Source of the DNA: Mucilaginibacter sp.
GTDB lineage: Bacteria; Bacteroidota; Bacteroidia; Sphingobacteriales; Sphingobacteriaceae
Assembly: GCA_028288315.1 (NCBI GenBank)
Contig: JAQBNY010000184.1
Span: 1 to 5,632, forward strand
Direction of reading: 5' to 3'
Length of the DNA stretch: 5,632 nucleotides
Below, piece after piece: positions 1-5,632 of the stretch. Made by a program: the position numbers and the translations under genes. How positions within the stretch are numbered: position 1 is the first letter of the stretch; each line of letters opens with the position of its first letter. The notes under the pieces were generated by a model that saw only the letters and a program-made list of their open reading frames with translations, had not been told where the DNA came from and did no database searches.

Positions 1-24
1 TGAAATATGCTGAAGTGATAACAT
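1..24 (-). CDS. 5' end of a gene, possibly an ABC transporter ATP-binding protein
   Basis: Only eight codons are inside the window, reading MLSLQHIS, and the frame runs off the left edge. The ATG at 24-22 is the first start codon after an in-frame stop at 57-55, so the start is well placed if the gene is real. A start of the type M-hydrophobic-x-hydrophobic-x-x-(I/L)-(S/T) is typical of the first beta-strand of ABC ATPases, which usually continue K-x-(Y/F). It does not resemble the M(I/L)KN(Y/H)FK start of the permeases next door. A nucleotide-binding partner beside permeases that lack one makes biological sense. A terminator and a control-like region separate it from the permease genes, so it would be transcribed independently. 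No Walker motif is visible, so the assignment is an inference from very few residues; a chance open frame remains possible. Confidence 0.35.
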
Positions 25-108
25 TTTAATTGGTTGAGATTTATGAATTGTTGTTTACTGGTTGCAATTTCTTGATTTGATTTTGGCATTAGAGCATCAA
101 TAATATAC

Positions 109-116
109 CAAATATA
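109..116 (-). promoter_or_regulatory. Possible Bacteroidota -7 promoter element for the left-edge gene
   Basis: Read on the minus strand, this octamer is TATATTTG, a full match to the TAnnTTTG -7 consensus of the Bacteroidota housekeeping sigma factor. It lies about 85 bases upstream of the ATG at 24-22 and about 45 bases downstream of the inverted half-sites at 162-205, a sensible promoter layout. No convincing -33 TTTG element is found upstream, and a TA-rich octamer can arise by chance in such AT-rich DNA, so the call is weak. Confidence 0.25.
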
Positions 117-161
117 TAAATAACTAACTATGAGGCATTTATAGTAAATAATTAAAAGCTA

Positions 162-205
162 AACTGTACGCTTATGTACAGCGAGCGTGCGGTAATGATA
201 CAGTT
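162..205. promoter_or_regulatory. Inverted half-site cluster, candidate operator or activator site
   Basis: Three copies of one half-site are present. AACTGTAC (162-169) points right, and GTACAG (176-181) and TACAGTT (199-205) point left. The first two form a perfect 6-bp palindrome, CTGTAC and GTACAG, around a 6-base spacer. The first and third form a perfect 7-bp inverted repeat, AACTGTA and TACAGTT. The two left-pointing copies are 22 bp apart, close to two helical turns, so they would face the same side of the DNA. The DNA between them (181-192) is locally GC-rich in an otherwise AT-rich gap. The position upstream of the left-edge gene suggests a binding site for a dimeric regulator. The regulator is unknown, and the site could be unrelated to that gene. 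Confidence 0.4.
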
Positions 206-240
206 GTTGAGAAAAATTCAAAGTAAAGAAACAAGTGTAT

Positions 241-265
241 AAAAAAACACGACCAAAATCGTGTT
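241..265 (-). terminator. Intrinsic terminator of the permease cluster
   Basis: On the minus strand the transcript would form a perfect 7-bp stem, AACACGA with UCGUGUU, around a six-base UUUUGG loop. The arms are at 259-265 and 246-252. A run of seven U (247-241) overlaps the foot of the stem and continues past it. It begins about 30 bases after the stop codon of the 798-residue permease, the expected place for a rho-independent terminator ending the minus-strand transcription unit. Confidence 0.85.
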
Positions 266-295
266 AGTTATAATAATCTCCTAATCTGATTCAGC

Positions 296-2692
296 TTATT
301 CGCTTCTTAAGCTTTTTACGGGATTAGCTATTGCTGCCTTAACTGATTGAAAACTGATTGTTAACAAAGCAATTAGTACAGATAGAAAGGCTACAAAAGC
401 AAACGTACCCCATGTAATATTTATGCGGTAAGCAAAATCTTGCAGCCAACGGTTCATTACATACCAGGCAAGCGGCCATGCTATCAGATTTGCAATAAAC
501 ACTAGCTTAATAAAGTGCCCTGAAAGCAACAGCACAACACTTTGTACCGATGCACCTAATACTTTGCGTACCCCTATTTCTTTAACTCGTTTTTCTGCTG
601 AGAAAGATGCCAATCCAAACAACCCTAAGCAGGAAATAATTATAGCCAATGCGGCCAGTATACTTACTATTTTGCTTACCTGGTTATCGGCACGGTAAAC
701 TTCTTGAAAGTGTTCATCTAAAAATTGATATTCAAAAGGATAATCAGGATATAAGGATTTCCAGGTGACTTTAATAAATTTGATGGCTTCGGCTGTTTTG
801 CCTGGCTTTATTTTAACAGATGCATTGCTATAGCCCCAGTCTTTTTGATTAAACATAAACATGGTTTCTATTTTATAATGCAACGAATTAAAGTTGAAAT
901 TTTTAGCAATACCGGTTATTACTCCAACCGAATCAAAACCAAAATGCTTGCCAATGAGTGATTCTGTTGTGGCCTTAGGATAATCCTTTAATAGCTCTTT
1001 AGCCAGCGCTTCGTTAATAATATATTCACGACCATTCGCGGCTTTTTCACTGGAGAAGTTTTTGCCCGCTATAAGCTTTATTTTGTATAGGCTTAAATAA
1101 TCATGATCAACAATTAAACGGGTTGATGCAAGTTGCCTTAACGGCCCACTGCCATATTTAAACTCCACGCCCGACTGATCCAGGTGACTGCCTAATTTAT
1201 CCTGTGCACCCGTTACTCCCGCAATTAAAGTATTGCCTGATAATTGTTGCTTTAGAATATCAAACTTGCGTGAAGTAATATTATCCAGTGGGATTGTAAC
1301 AATTTGTTCCCGGTTAAAACCAGGATCTTGTTTTTGCATAAAATCCAGTTGTTTAAGTACAAACACAGTTGCTATCATCAAAAAAACTGCACTGGTAAAC
1401 TGGCCAACAACTAACATATTACGTAACCTGCCTTTATTTTTACCGCTCTCAACCGAGCCTTTTAATACTTTGGCTGGTTGAAAAGATGACAGAAATACAG
1501 CCGGGTATATACCTGATAGCACCCCTACCAATATGGTACTACCAAGCATTATTAATATTATAAACGGATTACTGAATAATGGCAGTGTTATTTGGCGCTG
1601 ACTTAAATTATTAACATATGGGAGTGTAAGTTCAACTATAGCGACAGATAACACCAATGCCAATAACGACAACAAGATGGTTTCACCTAAAAATTGCAAA
1701 GCCAACTGAGTACGGTTAGCACCTATTGATTTGCGTATACCAACTTCTTTTGCCCTTTCAGAAGAACGCGCTGTTGAAAGATTCATAAAGTTTATACAAG
1801 CGATAACAAGCACTATAAACGCAATTATACCAAACAGGTTAGTTGAGTTTTTATCGAATTTTTGGAAATTAATATAATCAAGTCCAATATCCGCAGAGTT
1901 GGCGTGAACAGCCTTAAGTGGCAATACAAATAGTTCATAATATGATGCACCTTCTTTTGACATGTACTTTTTAAGAAAACGAGGAAATTGTTTTTCTAAA
2001 GCTACAGTATTGGTACCCGGCGCTAACTCAAAGTAAGTATTTAACCAGTTGCCACCCCAGCTATTCATTCCCGGGTTATAAATACTACTGAATGAGTATA
2101 CGGCATCAAATTGTAACTGTGAGTTTTGCGGCACATTGGCTAATACGCCGGTAACAGCAAATTTAACCGTATCGCCACCGTAATGAGTTATTACCTTACC
2201 CATAGGGTCGGCATTGCCAAAAAGCTTTTCGGCAGTTTGCTGAGTAATTAAAACACTGTTTGGCTTTTCAAGGGCAGTCTCTTTATTACCTTTTATCAAT
2301 TTAAAATCAAACACCTTCAAAAAGGTAGAATCAACAGCAAATACCTGTGGCAGAAATATCCGCTTGTCACCATTTGTTATCTGATATTTTGTATCCCATT
2401 TTACACGGGTGAAATTTTTAATCTCAGGGAACTCGTTCTTTAACGCGGGCCCCATTGGATACATGGATAACGCTACTTTTTGAGAAGCCACCATCCCCGG
2501 GAATTTTTGCACCTCGTTAAGGCGATATATGTTTTTTGTATGGAAATCATCAAAGCTCTTTTCGTATGTCACAAATAAGATTATAACAATACAAGCGGCC
2601 ATACCAATGGCAAGCCCAACTATATTTATTACAGATGATATTTTGTTTTTCCAAAGATTACGCCAGGCGGTTTTAAAATAATTTTTAATCAT
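296..2692 (-). CDS. FtsX/MacB-type ABC transporter permease, two-module form (798 aa)
   Basis: An inner-membrane permease of the FtsX/MacB superfamily, in which cytoplasmic ATP hydrolysis drives movements of a periplasmic domain; the substrate is unknown. Module 1 has a membrane helix at about 20-42, a MacB-like periplasmic domain at about 43-285, and helices near 286-307, 332-358 and 375-402. Module 2 has a helix at about 425-447, a periplasmic domain at about 448-672, and helices near 673-697, 717-745 and 761-783. Each module carries the family signature after its second helix: ERAKEVGIRKSIGA (312-325) and KRVKEIGVRKVLGA (701-714). The modules end in matching tails, PAKVLKG (406-412) and NPVKSLRSE (790-798). 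No Walker motifs are present, so an ATPase must come from another gene. The start fits the usual MIKNYFK.AWRNLW opening; no Shine-Dalgarno sequence lies at the right distance, as is normal in Bacteroidota. It is the last gene of the cluster, 97 bases after its paralogue and just before the terminator. The length is typical and the frame intact. Confidence 0.95.
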   Translation of the reverse strand: MIKNYFKTAWRNLWKNKISSVINIVGLAIGMAACIVIILFVTYEKSFDDFHTKNIYRLNEVQKFPGMVASQKVALSMYPMGPALKNEFPEIKNFTRVKWDTKYQITNGDKRIFLPQVFAVDSTFLKVFDFKLIKGNKETALEKPNSVLITQQTAEKLFGNADPMGKVITHYGGDTVKFAVTGVLANVPQNSQLQFDAVYSFSSIYNPGMNSWGGNWLNTYFELAPGTNTVALEKQFPRFLKKYMSKEGASYYELFVLPLKAVHANSADIGLDYINFQKFDKNSTNLFGIIAFIVLVIACINFMNLSTARSSERAKEVGIRKSIGANRTQLALQFLGETILLSLLALVLSVAIVELTLPYVNNLSQRQITLPLFSNPFIILIMLGSTILVGVLSGIYPAVFLSSFQPAKVLKGSVESGKNKGRLRNMLVVGQFTSAVFLMIATVFVLKQLDFMQKQDPGFNREQIVTIPLDNITSRKFDILKQQLSGNTLIAGVTGAQDKLGSHLDQSGVEFKYGSGPLRQLASTRLIVDHDYLSLYKIKLIAGKNFSSEKAANGREYIINEALAKELLKDYPKATTESLIGKHFGFDSVGVITGIAKNFNFNSLHYKIETMFMFNQKDWGYSNASVKIKPGKTAEAIKFIKVTWKSLYPDYPFEYQFLDEHFQEVYRADNQVSKIVSILAALAIIISCLGLFGLASFSAEKRVKEIGVRKVLGASVQSVVLLLSGHFIKLVFIANLIAWPLAWYVMNRWLQDFAYRINITWGTFAFVAFLSVLIALLTISFQSVKAAIANPVKSLRSE

Positions 2693-2789
2693 AACTGTAT
2701 AATTAATAATACCTAATTCAAAACATTTAAATACCTCCAGGCAAATCCTTGAGCCTAAACACTAATCCGCTAACTCACCCTGCCAACAA
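2693..2789. other. Gap between the two complete permease genes
   Basis: This 97-base gap separates the stop of the 794-residue permease from the start of the 798-residue one. I find no terminator hairpin with a U-run, so read-through is likely. On the minus strand it holds a strong Shine-Dalgarno-like GGAGGT (2738-2733) six bases before an ATG at 2726-2724. That ATG opens only a two-codon frame, Met-Phe-stop. The GGAGGT is about 40 bases from the true start at 2692, too far to serve it. No good TTTG / TAnnTTTG promoter pair is visible. Confidence 0.6.
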
Positions 2790-5174
2790 TCACTCGCTTC
2801 TTAAACTTTTTACCGGGTTACTTAGCGCTGCTTTTACAGCCTGGAAACTAATTGTTGCAATGGCAACTACCATAGCCAATATACCTGCAGCTACAAATAC
2901 CCACCATTGTATATCAATACGGTAAGCAAAGTCCTGCAGCCATTTATACATAAAATACCAGGCAACAGGGGCCGCAATAAAAAAGGAAATGAGTACCAGT
3001 TTCATAAAATCAGCAGAGAGCATATTTACTATACCTGATGTTGAGGCGCCTAATACTTTACGGATACCAATCTCGCGAGTACGCTGAAAGGTGCTGTATG
3101 AGGCCAAACCTAGTAAACCAAGACATGATATGGCAATAGCCAGTATGGAGAAGTTAAAGAACAGCTTTCCGAAACGTTGTTCGCTGCGGTATTGCCTGTC
3201 AAAAAACTCATCTAAAAAGAAATAGCTGAAGGGCCTGTTTGGCAGCAGTTGCTTCCATTTGCTTTCAATAGCAGCAAGTGTGCCCGGCAAGTGATCAGCA
3301 GATACTTTTACCGATACCAGATTAATATTTTTTAACTCAACACGCATGCTTAAAGGTTTAATTTTTTCTTGCAGAGATTTAAAGTGGAAATCTTTCATAA
3401 CCCCTACAATTTTACCTTCGCGGCCCCATTGTTTAAAGCGCCTGCCAATTGCCTGCTGCGGCGAACTATAACCAAACAATTTAACGGCCTCTTCATTCAG
3501 CAACATTGCTTGTGATGTATCTGTGGTCATAAAATCTTTTGAGAATGGCCTTCCGGCAACCATCTTAATTTTAAACTGATTGATGTAATCAAAGTCAACA
3601 AAGTACAAGTCAAGGTTAGCAATCTGCAGATCACCTTTTTTATTTTCAATTTCGGAATATGCACCGGCATTACCCCCACCCGGTACACTTGATGACAATG
3701 TCACAGATTTAACACCGGGTAAAGTTGTAATAGTTTGTTTAAACGCTTCTTTACCGGGGTCGCCATTGGTATCCATAACAATTATCTGGTCTTTAGAGAA
3801 ACCGAGGTCACGGTTGCGCATAAAATCCATTTGATTGTAAACAATGATGGTACCTATAATAAGCGCTATAGATATGCTGAACTGCGCAACAACAAGGCTC
3901 TTTCTTAACATGCTGCCTTTTGTACCGGTAGAGAACCTTCCCTTTAAAACCATAACCGGTTTAAATGATGTAAGTACCATAGCCGGGTATATACCGGCAA
4001 GCAAACCAATGCCAATAGAGGTTACAAATAGAATGATCACATACCAGGCATTTGAAAATATTCCCGGACTAATAATTTTACCTGATAGTTGGTTAAACAG
4101 AGGTAATAATAAAACAGATAGAATAACGGTAATTAAAAAAGCAATTATGCACAGCACTACAGATTCGCCTATAAACTGCCTGGCCAATTCGCCCTTAGCT
4201 GCACCCACAACTTTACGGATACCTACTTCTTTAGCCCTCTCTACAGAACGGGCGGTAGTAAGGTTAATAAAATTGATACAGGCAATAAGCAATATAAATA
4301 CCGCTACAATGCTAAAAATATATACATTGCTGATACTGCCTGTTTCTTGTCCGCCCCTTTTGCTGTGCAAATAAACATCCTTAAGTGGCTCAAGAAATAG
4401 CGTGGCAAACATTTGCCTTTGCTTTGCCTCAACCCCATTACGTTTTTCCATAAATGCCGGAAACTTTTTTTCCAGTGCCTTTGCATCAGTACCCGGTTTT
4501 AACAACAGAAAAGTTGTAGCACCGTAGTTACCCCATGCCTTGTCTAAACCCGTATTAAATTTTTCGGTAAGGGATGACATTGATATCAGCATATCCGCTT
4601 TAATCTGAGAATTTCCAGGCATATCCTGCATTACACCTGTTACCGTTGCCGGTATTGCATCTCCGGTAACCAATACTGTTTTCCCAACAGGGTTACTATT
4701 ACCAAAATACTTTTTAGCGGCTGTTTCTGTAAATACTACACTTGCTTGTGCGACCAATGCTGTTTTAGGATTACCTTTTATCAGCTTAAAATCAAACACT
4801 TTAAAAAATGTAGAGTCGGCAAACAGTGATCTGTCTTCCTGAAACTTGATATTATCTTTTCTTACCAGGAATGGACTGTTATTCACCCTTACAAATGCTT
4901 CCACCTCAGGGAAATCTGTTTTTATGTTGGGTGCAAATGCCCATGAAGTAACGTCGGTGTGTATTGTTTCTGATGGAGTTTTAATATCAGTAACCAAACG
5001 GTAAATCCGATCAGCTTTGGTATGGAACTTATCGTAGCTCAGTTCAAAAGCCACATACATAAAAATGAAAAAACATGCTGTTATACCAACAGATAAACCG
5101 GTGATATTGATGAACGAAAAAACTCTGTGTCTCCACAGGTTCCGCAGGGCTATTTTAAAATGATTTTTTAACAT
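2790..5174 (-). CDS. FtsX/MacB-type ABC transporter permease, two-module form (794 aa)
   Basis: A full-length paralogue of the downstream 798-residue permease with the same architecture. Predicted helices lie near 20-42, 285-306, 332-358, 376-401, 424-446, 668-693, 712-741 and 757-780. Two periplasmic domains sit at about 43-284 and 447-667. The signatures are ERAKEVGIRKVVGA (312-325) and RTREIGIRKVLGA (698-710), and the tail is NPVKSLRSE. A segment in the first periplasmic domain, DSTFFKVFDFKLIKGN (120-135), is nearly identical to its paralogue (DSTFLKVFDFKLIKGN). The second periplasmic domain differs more: a glycine-rich PGGGNAGAY (498-506) has no clear match in the neighbour. There is no ATPase domain. 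The start MLKNHFK.ALRNLWRHR fits the family opening. It follows the truncated permease by 42 AT-rich bases with no terminator, which supports co-transcription. The role is ATP-driven transport or extrusion across the envelope with a separate ATPase; the substrate is unknown. Confidence 0.95.
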   Translation of the reverse strand: MLKNHFKIALRNLWRHRVFSFINITGLSVGITACFFIFMYVAFELSYDKFHTKADRIYRLVTDIKTPSETIHTDVTSWAFAPNIKTDFPEVEAFVRVNNSPFLVRKDNIKFQEDRSLFADSTFFKVFDFKLIKGNPKTALVAQASVVFTETAAKKYFGNSNPVGKTVLVTGDAIPATVTGVMQDMPGNSQIKADMLISMSSLTEKFNTGLDKAWGNYGATTFLLLKPGTDAKALEKKFPAFMEKRNGVEAKQRQMFATLFLEPLKDVYLHSKRGGQETGSISNVYIFSIVAVFILLIACINFINLTTARSVERAKEVGIRKVVGAAKGELARQFIGESVVLCIIAFLITVILSVLLLPLFNQLSGKIISPGIFSNAWYVIILFVTSIGIGLLAGIYPAMVLTSFKPVMVLKGRFSTGTKGSMLRKSLVVAQFSISIALIIGTIIVYNQMDFMRNRDLGFSKDQIIVMDTNGDPGKEAFKQTITTLPGVKSVTLSSSVPGGGNAGAYSEIENKKGDLQIANLDLYFVDFDYINQFKIKMVAGRPFSKDFMTTDTSQAMLLNEEAVKLFGYSSPQQAIGRRFKQWGREGKIVGVMKDFHFKSLQEKIKPLSMRVELKNINLVSVKVSADHLPGTLAAIESKWKQLLPNRPFSYFFLDEFFDRQYRSEQRFGKLFFNFSILAIAISCLGLLGLASYSTFQRTREIGIRKVLGASTSGIVNMLSADFMKLVLISFFIAAPVAWYFMYKWLQDFAYRIDIQWWVFVAAGILAMVVAIATISFQAVKAALSNPVKSLRSE

Positions 5175-5216
5175 ACTATTAATTGTGATAGGGTTTAGTA
5201 TAATTTTTAATATTTA

Positions 5217-5632
5217 TTACTCACTTCTTAAACTTCTTACCGGATTAACTAAAGCTGCTTTAATAGCCTTATATCCTACGGTTAGCCATGCAATACCTGT
5301 AGATGCCACAATTGCTAATACAAAAACACCGCCTGTTAACGGTATGCGGTAAGCGAAATTCTGCAACCATTCCGTCATCATATACCAGGCGGCGGGCATA
5401 GCAATTACAAATGATATAACTATCAGTATCATAAATTCTTTTGAGAATAAGAAAACTATGCTAAATACCGATGCGCCTAATACTTTGCGCACGCCTACTT
5501 CTTTTGTGCGCTGTACTGCCATAAACGATACTAAACCATAAAGGCCAAGGCATGAAATAAATATGGCTATGATGGCAAATATCTTATACACTAATGCCAG
5601 CTGATTTTCTTGTTGGTAGAATTTAGCAATAT
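5217..5632 (-). CDS. FtsX/MacB-type ABC transporter permease, C-terminal part only (5' end outside window)
   Basis: The last 137 residues of a third paralogue, cut by the right edge. The frame stays open to base 5632, and the residues before any in-window start (FYQQENQLAL, then YKIFAIIAIF) align with the neighbours' helix-6 approach (VYRADNQVSK in the 798-residue protein). The gene is therefore longer, and the GTG at 5591-5589 is an internal valine codon. Visible are helix 6 with ISCLGLYGLVSF, the signature QRTKEVGVRKVLGAS, helices 7 and 8 with the conserved AWYMM and WLQNFAYRI stretch between them, and the tail NPVRSLRSE. These correspond to the end of module 2. If it is like its neighbours, about 650 residues lie beyond the edge. 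It appears to be the upstream member of the same transcription unit, 42 bases before the next gene. A shorter single-module permease is possible but less likely. Confidence 0.93.
   Translation of the reverse strand, partial: IAKFYQQENQLALVYKIFAIIAIFISCLGLYGLVSFMAVQRTKEVGVRKVLGASVFSIVFLFSKEFMILIVISFVIAMPAAWYMMTEWLQNFAYRIPLTGGVFVLAIVASTGIAWLTVGYKAIKAALVNPVRSLRSE

Noticed and set aside
96..111. Sigma-54-like promoter on the minus strand (TTGG ... TTGAT)
   Set aside because: The spacing between the GG and TTG elements is one base short of the strict -24/-12 distance, and the invariant GC of the -12 element is absent.
1233..1481. Plus-strand open frame of 82 codons
   Set aside because: It lies wholly antisense to the intact 798-residue permease, its translation resembles no known family, and nothing suggests a promoter or start site for it.
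2724..2742. Internal -33/-7 promoter in the 97-base gap
   Set aside because: A TTTG is followed after about 15 bases by ATGTTTTG, but the latter lacks the TA of the TAnnTTTG consensus and the spacing is short.
3844..4374. Plus-strand open frame of 176 codons
   Set aside because: It is antisense to well-conserved membrane and signature regions of the 794-residue permease. The frame is open because of the codon composition of the real gene, and the translation has no recognisable domain.
4304..4486. Minus-strand open frame of 60 codons
   Set aside because: It is a different frame inside the first periplasmic domain and second helix of the 794-residue permease, which continues intact through this region, so there is no sign of a frameshift.
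5589..5591. GTG as start codon of the right-most permease
   Set aside because: The frame continues upstream without a stop to the window edge, and the upstream residues align with the other permeases. The protein would also lack most of its domains if it began here.

Overview
The window looks like chromosome of a Bacteroidota bacterium, probably of the Sphingobacteriales type (Pedobacter/Mucilaginibacter-like). This rests on three things: the AT-rich sequence, start codons without a Shine-Dalgarno sequence at the expected distance, and above all the protein family. The roughly 800-residue double-module FtsX/MacB-type permeases here begin M(I/L)KN(Y/H)FK.A.RNLW and end NPV(K/R)SLRSE, a form that is common and highly multiplied in that phylum. 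The exact genus cannot be fixed from this sequence.

All recognisable genes lie on the minus strand, so transcription runs from high to low coordinates. The order is: the 3' part of one permease gene (5217-5632, cut by the right edge); a 42-base AT-rich gap; a complete 794-residue permease (2790-5174); a 97-base gap; a second complete permease of 798 residues (296-2692); then a clear intrinsic terminator (241-265). No terminator separates the three genes, so they probably form one transcription unit, although an internal promoter in the 97-base gap is not excluded.

The rest of the left side (1-240) is mostly intergenic. It holds a compact set of inverted half-sites (162-205) and a possible Bacteroidota -7 promoter element (109-116). 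At the very edge are the first eight codons of another minus-strand gene (1-24), whose MLSLQHIS start resembles the first beta-strand of an ABC ATPase. This would be a separate transcription unit with its own control region.

Each complete permease carries two FtsX modules, each with four membrane helices and a large periplasmic domain after the first helix, so one chain could supply a whole transmembrane unit. None of the permeases has an ATPase domain. They should depend on an ABC ATPase encoded elsewhere, possibly the gene starting at the left edge or one beyond the right edge. The family is linked to mechanical extrusion or efflux (MacB, LolCDE and peptide-resistance systems), but the substrate cannot be read from the sequence. 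I see no mobile element, CRISPR array, rRNA or tRNA. The window is an ordinary paralogous transporter cluster, and the intergenic control region is its least explained part.
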